The translations under genes and the position numbers were made by a program. The notes under the pieces were generated by a model. It did no database searches. It was not told where the DNA came from and saw only the letters and a program-made list of their open reading frames with translations. From Flexivirga endophytica (GTDB taxonomy: Bacteria > Actinomycetota > Actinomycetes > Actinomycetales > Dermatophilaceae), in contig NZ_BMHI01000002.1 of NCBI RefSeq assembly GCF_014640635.1, positions 620,001 to 684,000 of the forward strand: 64,000 nucleotides of DNA, in the 5' to 3' direction. Shown one piece after another: positions 8,657 to 17,861 of this stretch. Numbering within the stretch: position 1 is the stretch's first letter; the number at the start of each line of letters is the position of its first letter.

Positions 8657-9484
8657 TCAGCCGTTGGCCAGCGCCTTCACCCGGGTGATGTCGCCGTTGA
8701 ACCAGTCCTTGTCGATCGGCGACGAGGTGTACTGCCAGATCGTGTAATAGGGCCAGCCGCCGGGCAGCGTGCCCGGGGAGGACGAATAACGCGCCACCCA
8801 CAGCGGATTCGTCTGGTTGAACGCTGTCGAATTGCCGGTGCAGCGGCTCCACCAGTCGTAGTTGGTGTAGATCACCGCGTCCCGGCCGGTCTTGGCCTTG
8901 TACTCGGCCAGGAAGGACTTGATCCAGCTGACCATCGACGAGGCGGACTTGCCGTAGCAGGTCGCGCCATACGGGTTGTACTCCATGTCCAGCATGCCGG
9001 GCAGCGTCTTGCCGTCCTTGGACCAGCCGCCGCCGTGCGCGGCGAAGTGGTCCGCCTGCGCCGCGCCGGTCGAGGTGTCCGGGAGCGCGAAGTGGTAGGC
9101 GCCGCGGATCATCCCGACGTTGTAGGAGCCGTTGTACTGCTGGGGGAAGTACGGGTTCGTGTAGCTGGTGCCCTCGGTCGCCTTGGAGTAGGCCCACCGC
9201 ACACCGGCGCCCCACTGCGAGCTCCAGCTGACGTTCCCCTGGTGGCTGGACACGTCGATGCCGAGTGTCTGGCCCGATGCCAGCGTCGGCGTCACCGACC
9301 GGGTCAGCGGCTGAGTCCCGGTCGCCTTCCAGCCGGCATACGCCTCACCCGGCTTGACGATGCCGGCGCGGGTGGCGGCCGCGGTCGGCCCGTGGTCGGT
9401 GGGTATGGCGTGCGCCGGACTCGCGACGATGGTGAATGCGACCGCGCCGGACAGGCAGGCAGCGGTGACCAGGGACTTCCTCAT
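8657..9484 (-). CDS. secreted GH25 lysozyme (muramidase), copy 1
   Basis: This 275-residue enzyme has a Sec signal peptide ending in ASPAHA (residue 26) and a C-terminal glycoside hydrolase 25 domain that cleaves the MurNAc-GlcNAc bond of peptidoglycan. The catalytic pattern is intact: GIDVSSHQG (Asp77) and LDMEY with the Asp166-x-Glu168 pair; a YTNYDWW strand and the terminal DITRVKALANG follow. Between signal and catalytic domain lies a short linker with no cell-wall-binding repeat. It is a tandem paralogue of the gene at 9745-10593, with a nearly identical catalytic core. Confidence 0.92.
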   Translation of the reverse strand: MRKSLVTAACLSGAVAFTIVASPAHAIPTDHGPTAAATRAGIVKPGEAYAGWKATGTQPLTRSVTPTLASGQTLGIDVSSHQGNVSWSSQWGAGVRWAYSKATEGTSYTNPYFPQQYNGSYNVGMIRGAYHFALPDTSTGAAQADHFAAHGGGWSKDGKTLPGMLDMEYNPYGATCYGKSASSMVSWIKSFLAEYKAKTGRDAVIYTNYDWWSRCTGNSTAFNQTNPLWVARYSSSPGTLPGGWPYYTIWQYTSSPIDKDWFNGDITRVKALANG

Positions 9485-9638
9485 ATGACTTCCTCCAGGG
9501 GTTCGCGCTCGCCGCTCCGGAGCAGAACGGCGCCACGCGCCTTGTCAAGGAATTTCCACAATATTGATAGTTCGTAAAATGATTACCGCTCTGCAGTAAA
9601 GACTTCGCCAGCCGCGGCAGTGTTCACCGACCGGACAC

Positions 9639-9708
9639 CGAACGTGCCGACAGGACACGAAGAGCGGGCCGGATCGACCCGCTTTCCGTGTCCTGTCAGG
9701 GTGTTTCG
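9639..9708. terminator. hairpin downstream of GH25 copy 2
   Basis: An imperfect inverted repeat (about 9639-9670 with 9676-9708) centred on the pair GACAGGACACG/CGTGTCCTGTC lies just downstream of the minus-strand lysozyme copy 2. It shares words with the hairpin downstream of copy 1, so the lysozyme duplication may have included its terminator. Confidence 0.6.
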
Positions 9709-9744
9709 TGTTCTCTCGGCGAGAGGGTGGGTGGCTCAGGAACG

Positions 9745-10593
9745 TCAGCCGTAGGCCAGCGCCCGCACCCGGGTGATGTCACCGTTGAAGAGGTTCTTGT
9801 CGATGGGCGAAGAGGTGTACTGCCACATCGTGTAGTAGGGCCAGCCGCCGGGCAGGGTGCCGGGGCTCGAGGCGTAACGCGCGATCCACAGCGGATTCGT
9901 CTGGTTGAACGCCGTGGAGTTGCCGGTGCAGGTGCTCCACCAGTCGGTGGTCGTGTAGATCGGCGCATCGCGACCGGTCAGCCGCTTGTATTCGTTCAGC
10001 CACGTCTTGATCCAGGTGACCATCCCGGACTTCGAGTATCCGTAACAGGTCGAGCCGTAGGGGTTGTACTCGATGTCGAGCATCCCCGGCAGCGTCTTGC
10101 CGTCCCGTGACCAGCCGCCACCGTGCGACACGAAGTAGTCGGCCTGCGAGGTCGCGGACGAGTATCCGGGGTTCGCGAAGTGGTAGGCGCCGCGGATCAT
10201 GCCTACGTTGTAGCTGCCGTTGTACTGCTGCGCGAAGTAGGCGTTCGTGTAGTAGGTGCCTTCGGTGGCCTTGGTGTAGGCCCACCGCACACCGGCGCCC
10301 CACTGGGACGACCAGTTGACGTTGCCCTGGTATGCCGAGACGTCGATGCCGAGCGTCTTGGTGGCGGTGAGTGTCGGAGAGGTGCGAGTCAGTGCGGCGG
10401 ACGCGCGACCGGCGTCGGTGTGGCTCCTCCAGCCGGCATACGCATCGCCCATCTGGTGGATGCCGGCCTGCTGGGCGGCCTTGGTCGGCCGTTCACGCTG
10501 GTTGTCGGTGGTCGTGGCATGCGCGGGCGCCACGGCGACGGTCAGGGCGAGCGCAGCGATGGTCGCGCACGCGGTGGACACGGATTTCTTCAT
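9745..10593 (-). CDS. secreted GH25 lysozyme (muramidase), copy 2
   Basis: This 282-residue enzyme has a signal peptide ending in VAPAHA (about residue 26) and the same GH25 domain as copy 1, with Asp84 in GIDVSAYQG and the catalytic pair in LDIEY (Asp173, Glu175). The catalytic cores of the two copies are almost superimposable, whereas signal peptide and linker differ, which points to a tandem duplication followed by divergence of the N-terminal part. Whether it acts in cell-wall remodelling or in attack on other bacteria cannot be told from sequence. Confidence 0.92.
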   Translation of the reverse strand: MKKSVSTACATIAALALTVAVAPAHATTTDNQRERPTKAAQQAGIHQMGDAYAGWRSHTDAGRASAALTRTSPTLTATKTLGIDVSAYQGNVNWSSQWGAGVRWAYTKATEGTYYTNAYFAQQYNGSYNVGMIRGAYHFANPGYSSATSQADYFVSHGGGWSRDGKTLPGMLDIEYNPYGSTCYGYSKSGMVTWIKTWLNEYKRLTGRDAPIYTTTDWWSTCTGNSTAFNQTNPLWIARYASSPGTLPGGWPYYTMWQYTSSPIDKNLFNGDITRVRALAYG

Positions 10594-10792
10594 GTCGGGG
10601 TCCTTCTGCAGCTACGAAATGGTTCGGGGGAACTGCGGTCAGGGGAAACCTCAGCTACAACACCATTCACGGTATTCACAGGAGGTATATGCGTTACCAA
10701 CGTTGGGTAAGACTTTGACAAATCCGCGAGTCGCTCTGACAACGATGATCTCAGCGGTGGAAATGCGTGCCGCTGCACTAACGTGGCGTGCC

Positions 10793-11581
10793 GTGACGAC
10801 TGAAGCGGTATGGCGCGGCGGATCACTCGGCGACCACGCGCATGCGGTGCTGGCGCCCAACCCCGGCCCGATGACTCTGGACGGCACCAACACCTGGGTG
10901 TTGCACGTCCCTGGTGACGACTGTGCCGTCGTGGTCGATCCGGGGCCGTTGCACGAAGGCCACCTGCAGGCGGTTTTGCGGTATGTCGAAGAGCATGGCG
11001 CCCGTGTCGTGCTCACGCTCATCACGCACTGGCACCACGACCACACCGAGTCGCTGGAGCGATGGGGCCAATTGGTCGACGCGCCGGTCCGCGGCGGTGG
11101 ATACGGGAGGACCCTCGTCGACGAGGAGCGGATCGACCTGGAGTCATTGCGGATTCGCGTCCTGGCCACCCCGGGGCACACTGCCGACTCGGTGTCGTTC
11201 CACCTGCCGGATGCCGATGTGCTGGTCACCGGTGACACCGTGCTCGGCCGCGGCACCACCGTCGTCGCACACCCCGACGGCGCGCTCGGTCCCTACCTCG
11301 CCTCGCTGGACCGGCTGCACGCGGTGGCGACCGAGCGTCCGACCGCGCTGGCGCCGGCCCACGGGCCTACGCATACCGACGCCGGGGCCATCATCGCGGC
11401 ATACCGACAACACCGGCTCGAGCGACTGGACCAGGTCCGTGCGGCGCTCGCAGCAGGTGACGTGGACGCTCCCGACGTCGCGCAGGCGGTCGTCGAGCGC
11501 GTCTATGCCGACGTCCCGCGCAATGTGTGGCCCGCCGCGAAGGCGAGCGTCGAGGCACAGTTGGCCTATCTGGCCGTATGA
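10793..11581 (+). CDS. MBL-fold metallo-hydrolase (glyoxalase II/LACTB2-like)
   Basis: The 262-residue product has the metallo-beta-lactamase signature THWHHDHTES (His79, His81, Asp83, His84) and further ligands in ATPGHTADSV and LVTGDTVLG, so it should bind two zinc ions and hydrolyse a thioester or ester. The N-terminal PNPGPMTLDGTNTW motif is typical of the orthologue next to crp in actinobacteria. I prefer the GTG at 10793 because a -10-like TAACGT (10779-10784) ends 8 bases before it; an ATG at 10745 would add 16 residues. The last codon overlaps a GTATGACG word. Confidence 0.87.
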   Translation: MTTEAVWRGGSLGDHAHAVLAPNPGPMTLDGTNTWVLHVPGDDCAVVVDPGPLHEGHLQAVLRYVEEHGARVVLTLITHWHHDHTESLERWGQLVDAPVRGGGYGRTLVDEERIDLESLRIRVLATPGHTADSVSFHLPDADVLVTGDTVLGRGTTVVAHPDGALGPYLASLDRLHAVATERPTALAPAHGPTHTDAGAIIAAYRQHRLERLDQVRAALAAGDVDAPDVAQAVVERVYADVPRNVWPAAKASVEAQLAYLAV

Positions 11582-11592
11582 CGCGACTCTGG

Positions 11593-11693
11593 TGGGCGAG
11601 AAGCTGTCCCGAAGGGCCGACGGTCGGTATGTCGGGACGGGGTTGGGCGAGAAGCTGTCCCGAAGGGCCGACGGTCGGTATGTCGGGACGGGG
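11593..11693. repeat. 51-bp tandem direct repeat, two copies
   Basis: Two copies of a 51-bp unit, identical over 50 bases, follow each other (11593-11642 and 11644-11693). Each contains GTCCCGA...TCGGGAC, able to form a hairpin, and one GTATGTCG word. They lie between the convergent MBL and PP2C genes and could act as a bidirectional terminator. Confidence 0.85.
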
Positions 11694-11708
11694 CGGCTCG
11701 CGGACCGC

Positions 11709-12638
11709 TCAGGCGTCGGGGGAGAGCGCGGCCAGCACCACGCTGATGTTGTCGTGCCCGCCGGAAGCATTGGCGAATTCGACCAGCCCGTCGGCGATCG
11801 CAGTGGCGGAGTCGCCGTGCGAGGAGCGGACGCGCTGCACGAGGTCCCACAGGTCGGCCGGCTCGGAGCAGTAGTTCCAGAGTCCGTCGGTGCAGACGAT
11901 CACCCAGCCCGGCTCGCGGGCGACCAGGTGCGCCATACGGGGTCGCAGGTCCTGGGGTGCGTTGCGACCGAGCCATCGGGTGATCGCATGTGCGTTGGGG
12001 GCGTTCTCGGCGTTGTCGCGTGGCACGCCTCGCCGCATCAGCGCGCTGGCCATCGAGTCGTCCTCGCCGAGTTGTACGGCGCGCTCCGGTGCGGCGGCCG
12101 GGATCCAGTAGACCCGGCTGTCGCCGACGTTGCCGCCGACGACCAGGTTGTCTTCCACGACCGCGGCGGCCAAGGTGCACGACGGCGGCGCCGGGTCTTC
12201 CGCGTCCGCGCCGGTCGCAGCGGCGGCCGCACTGCCGGCCTCGGCCGCTTCGGCGAAGGCCTGTGCGGCGGTGTCCAGCCAGGTCTCGTCGGGGACGTCG
12301 TGACGGGGCATCGGCTGGGAGAGCCGCTCCATGGCGGCGATCGCCGCGGCCTGCGAGGCCAGGTGTGAATCGGTCGAGGTGGACACGCCGTCACAGGCCA
12401 CCAGCACCGCGCGAGCGCCGACCTCGGTGGATGCCGCGAGGGCGATCGAGTCCTCGTTGCGGTGGTGGCGCCGGCCGATGTCGGACTCGCCCGCGACCCA
12501 CGGATGTGGTGACAGCAAAACGTGATTGCGCGGGTCGGTGCTGTCAGTCACCGAGCCGTTGCCGGAGTCGTTGCCCGGGGCGCCGACAGGGTCCTTGGTC
12601 GAGTCGCCGACCGCGTCCGATGCCTGGCTCTCGTCCAC
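11709..12638 (-). CDS. PP2C-family serine/threonine protein phosphatase
   Basis: This 309-residue cytoplasmic protein has the PPM/PP2C metal-binding motifs in order: GRRHHRNEDS near residue 55, ACDGVSTS near 79, GNVGDSRVYW in the middle, CTDGLWNY, and the terminal GGHDNISVVLA. Such enzymes remove phosphate from Ser/Thr residues on kinase targets. No membrane segment or kinase is present nearby. The first ~40 residues are an Asp/Ser-rich tail without clear fold. Confidence 0.88.
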   Translation of the reverse strand: MDESQASDAVGDSTKDPVGAPGNDSGNGSVTDSTDPRNHVLLSPHPWVAGESDIGRRHHRNEDSIALAASTEVGARAVLVACDGVSTSTDSHLASQAAAIAAMERLSQPMPRHDVPDETWLDTAAQAFAEAAEAGSAAAAATGADAEDPAPPSCTLAAAVVEDNLVVGGNVGDSRVYWIPAAAPERAVQLGEDDSMASALMRRGVPRDNAENAPNAHAITRWLGRNAPQDLRPRMAHLVAREPGWVIVCTDGLWNYCSEPADLWDLVQRVRSSHGDSATAIADGLVEFANASGGHDNISVVLAALSPDA

Positions 12639-12799
12639 TCCCGTGCCTTTCGTCCGTCTACAGCTGTCGCAGTGATGTCACGCAGACGACGCCGACGACC
12701 GCGCGGTTCCGGGCCGCGAGCACAGTATGCCGGGTCGGAGATGCCGGGTCGCCGGACTCGCCGATCATCGGTGCTGCGGCGACGCCACGTCGGCCGAGG

Positions 12800-13477
12800 T
12801 CAGCGCGCGCGGCGCTGCAGGCGCTCGGTGTCCATCAGGGTGACGGCACGGGCCTCGAGCTTGATCCAGCCGCGGGAGGAGAAGTCGGCCAGCGCCTTGT
12901 TGACCGTCTCACGGGAGGCGCCTACCAACTGGGCGAGCTCCTCCTGGGTGAGGTCGTGGGCGACCAGCGTGCCCTCGTCGGAGGGCTGGCCGAAGCGACG
13001 GGACAGGTCCAGCAACGCCTTGGCGACGCGGCCCGGCACGTCGGTGAAGACCAGGTCGCCGAGCGCTTCGTTGGTGCGGCGCAGTCGGGCGGCCAGCGCC
13101 GACAGCATCGTCATCGCGATCTCGGGGCGGGTGCCGAGGTAGTCGGTCATGTCCGGGTGTGACAGGCCGACGAGCTCGGTGTCGGCGATCGCACTCGCCG
13201 TCGCGGTGCGCGGGCCCGGGTCGAAAAGGCTCAGCTCGCCGAGCATCTCGCCCTCTCCCAGGATCGCCAGGAGGTTCTCCCGGCCGTCCGCCGAGCGGCG
13301 GCCGAGCTTCACCTTGCCGGCGGTGATCACGTAGAGCGAGTCGCCTTGCTCCCCCTCATGGAACAGTTCTTGCCCACGCGCGATCTTGGTGCGGGTCATC
13401 GTCGACAGCAACGCCTCCGCGGCGTCGTCGTCGAGAGCAGCGAACAGTGGTGCTTTGCGCACAGCCTCGGTATCCAC
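12800..13477 (-). CDS. crp: Crp/Fnr-family global transcription regulator
   Basis: This 225-residue protein is the actinobacterial Crp (GlxR-like) regulator. An N-terminal cyclic-nucleotide-binding barrel carries the phosphate-binding cassette GELSLFDPGPRTATA (80-94), followed by a long dimer helix and a C-terminal winged helix-turn-helix with LTQEELAQLVGASRETVNKA (176-195). I use the GTG at 13477 (V-D-T-E-A-V-R-K-A-P) because the alignment to other family members begins there; the open frame runs further upstream without family resemblance. Its position near nth is the conserved one. Effector binding to cAMP is inferred from the family. Confidence 0.92.
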   Translation of the reverse strand: MDTEAVRKAPLFAALDDDAAEALLSTMTRTKIARGQELFHEGEQGDSLYVITAGKVKLGRRSADGRENLLAILGEGEMLGELSLFDPGPRTATASAIADTELVGLSHPDMTDYLGTRPEIAMTMLSALAARLRRTNEALGDLVFTDVPGRVAKALLDLSRRFGQPSDEGTLVAHDLTQEELAQLVGASRETVNKALADFSSRGWIKLEARAVTLMDTERLQRRAR

Positions 13478-13624
13478 GATGTGCAGTCTGCCACGACGCG
13501 TGCTTCCTGTTGTGCAGCTCACACGTGGTCTCGCCGGATTCCTGTTGTTCCACCGCCCGTGCAGGGCGCTCGAGGGGATCCGGCCAGGGGCCTTCGACCA
13601 ACCGCACACCTGGCTACGGCGTCA

Positions 13625-15754
13625 ATGCGAGTGAGGGCCGCCGGGCGGCCGTCATGGACAGACGGCGGGGTGCGGAGCAGCGTGGCGGAGACGACGGGCA
13701 GGACGGCAACGCCGGTCGGGGCGGGCGTGGGTGCCACCCACCGATCGTTGCGGGCGGTGCACTTGCCCGCGCTCGACGGCCTCCGGGCGGTCGCGGTCAT
13801 CGGGGTGCTGCTCTACCACTTCGGCGTGCCGCACTCCGCGGGCGGATTCCTCGGTGTCGACCTGTTCTTCGTGCTCAGCGGCTACCTCATCACCGGACAG
13901 CTGATGACCCGATGGGTGTATGGCGCCCCCGTCGGAGCCGCGTCGTTCCGCACGTTCTGGGCCGCCCGTGCTCGACGGCTCTTCCCGTCGCTGGGTGCGA
14001 TGCTGGCGGTGACCACGGCAGTGGTCGCGGTCGGGGATCGCGTGCAACTGCCCGAATACCGGGGTGATCTGAGCGCTGCGGCGACATACACCTCCAACTG
14101 GTGGTACGTCTTCCACCACCGGTCCTACTTCGTCGCCACCGGCCGGCCACCGCTGCTGCAGCACCTGTGGTCGCTCGCGGTGGAGGAGCAGTTCTACCTC
14201 GTCTGGCCGGTCGTCGTCCTGCTGGTGACGCTGGTGGTGCACAAGCGCTGGGCTCGCAAGGGCGTGCTGCTGCTGGTCACGGTCGGCCTCACCGCGGTCA
14301 GCGCGCTGGTGATGGGTGTCGGCAGTGCGCTGGCCCAGGTGCCGCAGCTCGGCGACCCGTCCCGGTGGTACTTCGGCAGTGACTCGCACGCGATCGGCCT
14401 GCTGGTCGGTTCGACGCTCGCGATCGCTCGGGGAGGGGACGGGCTCGGTGAGAGGCGCCATACAACGCCGCGGCACGCGGACCGCTGGTCCACCGCGGTC
14501 GGCTTCGCGGCGCTGGCGGCAGTGCTCGCCCTGTTGTCCGAGGCCGCCGAATACTCCACCCGGCTCTATCGATTCGGCTTCCTGCTGTTCAGCGTGCTGG
14601 TCGCGGTCGTCATCGCCGTTGCGGTCCAGCACGGCCCGCTCGAGCGCGTGCTCGGAGTCCCGCTGCTGCGGGCGATCGGGCGCCGCTCCTACTCGATCTA
14701 CCTCTGGCACTGGCCGATCGCGTGTATGACGCGTCCGGGCCTGGACCTGCCGTGGCCCGACTGGCAGGTGTTCCTGCTGCGCGTCGCCCTCACTCTGGCG
14801 CTGACCGAGGCGACCTACCGGCTGATCGAATCCCCCGTCCGCCGCAACGGCTGGCCTGCGCTGTGGCATCGCCTGCGCGAGTGGCGGGTCGGACCGGCAC
14901 GGGGTTCGGCGCTGGCGCAAGCGTTCGGACTGGTTCTCGTGGCGGCCATCTGCGCACCCGCGGGCATCGCCGCACCGCACCAGAGCGCGTATGCCGCCGG
15001 CGCCGTCTACGTGCAGTGCACGACCAGGGCGGACGGAACCTCTCGGCTGCCGACGAACGCACCAGCCGGCGCGCGGTGTGCACCGGGCGCCTCGGGCACC
15101 ACGGCCGCCGGCCCGGCCCCGACGCGGTCGGGCGTCCCGCACAGCTCGGCCGGGACGGAGCACGCGAGCGCCACGCACACCACCGAGGCGGCCGGGCAGA
15201 CCCCACGCCCGACGGCGACACCGCTCCCCACGACCCGGCAGGCGGTCCCGCCGCCACCACGTGACGCCGACCAGTTGCGCAGCATTTCCCTTGCCGTGTA
15301 TGGCGATTCGGTGCCCCTCGGCGCAGTCCCCGAGCTGACCGGCGAGTTCGCCTCGGTGGCAAACCATGCCGTGGAGGGCGAGCAGGCCTGGGATCTGCTC
15401 CCGGAGCTGAACGGCGACGCCCGCTCCGGCGCATTGGACGGGAAGGTGGTGTTGCTGCACACGGGTGACAACGGCCTGATCCCCGAGTCCCAGCTACGCC
15501 AGGCGCTCGACGCGCTGCGGGGCGCGCGCCGGGTCATCGTTGCGACACCGCACACGCCACGGGAGTGGGAGTCCCACGACGTCGCGCTGCTGCGCTCGGT
15601 CGTGCCGGACTACGGCAACACCCGGTTGATGGACTGGAACGCCGCGGTCACCGACCGGAGCAGCTGGTTGTGGAGTGACGGGATACACCTGACGGCCAGT
15701 GGTGGTCAGGCGTACGCCCACCTGGTCGCCCGGGCTGTGACCGGCCGACACTGA
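13625..15754 (+). CDS. acyltransferase 3 (OafA-like) with C-terminal SGNH domain
   Basis: The roughly 700-residue membrane protein has an N-terminal acyltransferase-3 domain of about ten helices, opening with [18 protein letters not shown] (the catalytic His) and [18 protein letters not shown], then a Pro/Thr-rich extracellular linker and a SGNH-hydrolase-like domain (AVYGDSV near the start, DGIHLT at the end). This architecture O-acetylates cell-surface polysaccharide or peptidoglycan, the outer domain receiving the acyl group. The start is uncertain: ATG 13625, GTG 13670 and GTG 13682 are all in frame; coding similarity begins only after about 13740. It is divergent from crp. Confidence 0.85.
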   Translation: MRVRAAGRPSWTDGGVRSSVAETTGRTATPVGAGVGATHRSLRAVHLPALDGLRAVAVIGVLLYHFGVPHSAGGFLGVDLFFVLSGYLITGQLMTRWVYGAPVGAASFRTFWAARARRLFPSLGAMLAVTTAVVAVGDRVQLPEYRGDLSAAATYTSNWWYVFHHRSYFVATGRPPLLQHLWSLAVEEQFYLVWPVVVLLVTLVVHKRWARKGVLLLVTVGLTAVSALVMGVGSALAQVPQLGDPSRWYFGSDSHAIGLLVGSTLAIARGGDGLGERRHTTPRHADRWSTAVGFAALAAVLALLSEAAEYSTRLYRFGFLLFSVLVAVVIAVAVQHGPLERVLGVPLLRAIGRRSYSIYLWHWPIACMTRPGLDLPWPDWQVFLLRVALTLALTEATYRLIESPVRRNGWPALWHRLREWRVGPARGSALAQAFGLVLVAAICAPAGIAAPHQSAYAAGAVYVQCTTRADGTSRLPTNAPAGARCAPGASGTTAAGPAPTRSGVPHSSAGTEHASATHTTEAAGQTPRPTATPLPTTRQAVPPPPRDADQLRSISLAVYGDSVPLGAVPELTGEFASVANHAVEGEQAWDLLPELNGDARSGALDGKVVLLHTGDNGLIPESQLRQALDALRGARRVIVATPHTPREWESHDVALLRSVVPDYGNTRLMDWNAAVTDRSSWLWSDGIHLTASGGQAYAHLVARAVTGRH

Positions 15755-15777
15755 AATCGCCTGTCGGCCCGCTCATC

Positions 15778-15783
15778 TAAGGT
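15778..15783 (+). promoter_or_regulatory. -10 element of leaderless nth
   Basis: TAAGGT fits the actinobacterial TANNNT consensus and ends 8 bases before the GTG of nth, which predicts a leaderless transcript. No clear -35 was found. Confidence 0.45.
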
Positions 15784-15791
15784 CGTATGTC

Positions 15792-16553
15792 GTGAAGCCC
15801 ATCGACGTCTCGGCCGAGTCCGACCTCGCTCGCACGCGTCGGGCCCGCAAGATGTTCCGCGCGCTGCGGGAGCAGTTCCCGCACGCGCACTGCGAGCTCG
15901 ATTTCCGCACTCCGCTCGAGCTGCTGGTCGCGACCATCCTGTCCGCGCAGACCACCGACGTGGGCGTCAACAAGGTGACGCCCACGCTGTTCGCCCGTTA
16001 CCCGGACGCCGCGGCGTATGCCGCCGCCGACCGCGAGGAGCTGGAGGAGTTGCTGCGCCCGACCGGCTTCTACCGCGCGAAGGCGAAGTCCGTGATGACG
16101 CTGGGCCAGGCGCTGGTGGAGCGGTTCGACGGTCAGGTGCCGCCCCGGCTGGAGGATCTGGTGACCCTTCCCGGAGTCGGCCGCAAGACCGCGTTCGTGG
16201 TGCTGGGCGACGCCTTCGGGCTGCCCGGGCTCACCGTCGACACGCACTTCGGCCGGGTCGTGCGCCGGGCCGGCTGGACCGACCTGGAGGACCCGGTCAA
16301 GGTCGAGCACGCCATCGGCGAGATGTTCCCGCGCAAGGAGTGGACCCAGCTCAGCCACGTGCTGATCTTCGAGGGCCGACGCATCTGCCACGCCAAGCGT
16401 CCGGCCTGTGGAGTCTGTCCGATCGCGCGCTGGTGCCCGTCATACGGTGCGGGGGAGACCGACCCCGACAAGGCGCGCAAGCTGCTGAAGTTCGAGCTCG
16501 CGCCCGGCGCCGAGCGCCCCGAGGGCGTGCCCGAGCCGGCCGCCGTGCTGTGA
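15792..16553 (+). CDS. nth: endonuclease III
   Basis: This 253-residue DNA glycosylase/AP lyase removes oxidised pyrimidines in base-excision repair. The helix-hairpin-helix LPGVGRKTA carries the catalytic lysine (Lys132), the catalytic aspartate is Asp150 in TVDTHF, and the [4Fe-4S] cluster ligands are Cys199, Cys206, Cys209 and Cys215 with the canonical C-X6-C-X2-C-X5-C spacing. The GTG at 15792 is preferred; an ATG five bases upstream belongs to a frame that stops at once. Its stop overlaps the start of the next NUDIX gene as GTGA. Confidence 0.96.
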   Translation: MKPIDVSAESDLARTRRARKMFRALREQFPHAHCELDFRTPLELLVATILSAQTTDVGVNKVTPTLFARYPDAAAYAAADREELEELLRPTGFYRAKAKSVMTLGQALVERFDGQVPPRLEDLVTLPGVGRKTAFVVLGDAFGLPGLTVDTHFGRVVRRAGWTDLEDPVKVEHAIGEMFPRKEWTQLSHVLIFEGRRICHAKRPACGVCPIARWCPSYGAGETDPDKARKLLKFELAPGAERPEGVPEPAAVL

Positions 16554-17203
16554 CCGACTTGGTGTCGGCGCCTGAGCCGGCCTGGCTGCGCACCCTGGAG
16601 CAACGCGCTCATGAGGCGCCGATGGTCACCGGACTGCCCGAGGCGACCGGTCGCGCGTCAGCGGTGCTGATGCTCTTCGGCCAGGACGAGTCGGGCGGTC
16701 AGGACGTCGTGCTGACCGAGCGGTCGACGAGCCTGCGCAAGCACGCGGGGCAGGTGTCGTTCCCCGGCGGCCGGGTCGACCCGGGTGACGTGTCGTTCGC
16801 CGACACGGCGCTGCGCGAGGCGCACGAGGAGATCGGTCTGGACCGCGAGGGCGTGCGCGTCGTCGGGGTGCTGCCCGCATTGCCGTTGAGTGTCACCGGT
16901 TTCCGGGTGACTCCGATCGCCGCCTGGTGGGAGCGGCCGTCGCCGATCGGTGTCGTCGACACCGCGGAGGTGGCACGCGTGGAGCGGGTGTCGCTGGCGA
17001 GCCTGGTGGACCCGGCCAACCGCTTCAGCGCGATCGTGCCCGGGCGGGAGTTCGTGGCGCCGGCGTTCGAGGTCGACGGCCTCTATGTCTGGGGATTCAC
17101 CGCGATCCTGCTCGACGCGACGCTGCGGCTCGCCGGGTTGGAGCAGCCCTGGGACCGGTCCGACCAGCGACCGGTGCCCAGCCGTTACCTGCAGGGTGGC
17201 TGA
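16550..17203 (+). CDS. NUDIX CoA pyrophosphatase (NUDT7/8-like)
   Basis: The 217-residue product carries the UPF0035/CoA-diphosphatase version of the Nudix box: [16 protein letters not shown] near residues 64-79 then [11 protein letters not shown]. Family members cleave coenzyme A and its derivatives to phosphopantetheine and 3',5'-ADP. Translation starts at the GTG at 16550, overlapping the nth stop as GTGA, so nth and this gene are coupled, as in many actinobacteria. The TlpA-like and MarP-like genes found around it in mycobacteria are absent here. Confidence 0.88.
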   Translation: MTDLVSAPEPAWLRTLEQRAHEAPMVTGLPEATGRASAVLMLFGQDESGGQDVVLTERSTSLRKHAGQVSFPGGRVDPGDVSFADTALREAHEEIGLDREGVRVVGVLPALPLSVTGFRVTPIAAWWERPSPIGVVDTAEVARVERVSLASLVDPANRFSAIVPGREFVAPAFEVDGLYVWGFTAILLDATLRLAGLEQPWDRSDQRPVPSRYLQGG

Positions 17204-17241
17204 GCCGGCGCGCCCACCGATCGAGCGGCATACAGACGGAT

Positions 17242-17282
17242 TGAGCGGCATACGGATCCGGGTGGGATCGGTATGCCGCTCA
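17242..17282. terminator. hairpin built from an inverted pair of GTATGCCG words
   Basis: Arms 17242-17259 and 17265-17282 are 18 nt each with one mismatch and a 5-nt loop; each arm contains the octamer CGGCATAC/GTATGCCG. A third copy with the same GAGCGGCATAC flank stands at 17223-17233. It lies between convergent genes and should act as a bidirectional terminator. Confidence 0.75.
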
Positions 17283-17323
17283 ATACGGCGGTGTGCCGCT
17301 CAGCGGGAGAGCGACCGTGCTTG

Positions 17324-17725
17324 TCAGACCTTCGGCGGCTTCACTGCGGCGACAGTGCGCTGCGCGTTGTCGATGGTGCGCGCCGGTTTGCCCTTGACCT
17401 TTTTCAGCGCGCTGATGCCGAGGAGCGCCAGGATCAGTGTGATGACCAGCAGCACGCCGGCGGTGATCAGCATGCCCAGCCACACCGACAGGCCGGCTGC
17501 GTGCAGCCCCCAGGCGAGTGCGAGCAGTAGGAAACCGAGCATGTAGAGGGCGAAGAGTCCGGCGCCGGCCAGCAGGCCCGCACCCTTGCCGCCCTTGGCG
17601 ACGTCGGCCTTGACCTCGACCTTCGCCAGCGCGATCTCATCCTTGATGATCGACTTCAGGTCGGTGGAAGCGTCGGCGACCAACTGGCCGAGAGTGCGCT
17701 CCGTGCCCTTGGTGGTCTGGGCCAT
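17324..17725 (-). CDS. DUF1469/phage holin superfamily III membrane protein
   Basis: This 133-residue protein has an amphipathic N-terminal helix (TLGQLVADASTDLKSIIKDE), then two long hydrophobic segments about residues 49-70 and 80-101, and a basic tail. It is the actinobacterial protein annotated as holin-like or DUF1469; there is no phage context, so a lytic role is unlikely. In related genomes it also stands beside nhaA and the nth region. Confidence 0.8.
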   Translation of the reverse strand: MAQTTKGTERTLGQLVADASTDLKSIIKDEIALAKVEVKADVAKGGKGAGLLAGAGLFALYMLGFLLLALAWGLHAAGLSVWLGMLITAGVLLVITLILALLGISALKKVKGKPARTIDNAQRTVAAVKPPKV

Positions 17726-17861
17726 CGATTACTCCTCGTGGTGGTTGTCGGTTCGCTCAGCCTGTCGTAGCCAGAATAAGCACATCGAACTCACCGGTAC
17801 CTTAGCGACTACGGGGCGTTCTGCAGAAAGGCCGGGCATCGGGCGACGCCGGGAGCCGACC

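Noticed and set aside
13495-13520. Crp-binding site upstream of crp (TGTGCAGCTCACA)
   Set aside because: The spacing between half-sites is too short for the usual TGTGA-N6-TCACA; autoregulation cannot be claimed from it.
17324-17725. Phage holin as sign of a prophage
   Set aside because: No other phage genes are near; the DUF1469 protein is a normal chromosomal neighbour of nhaA in actinobacteria.
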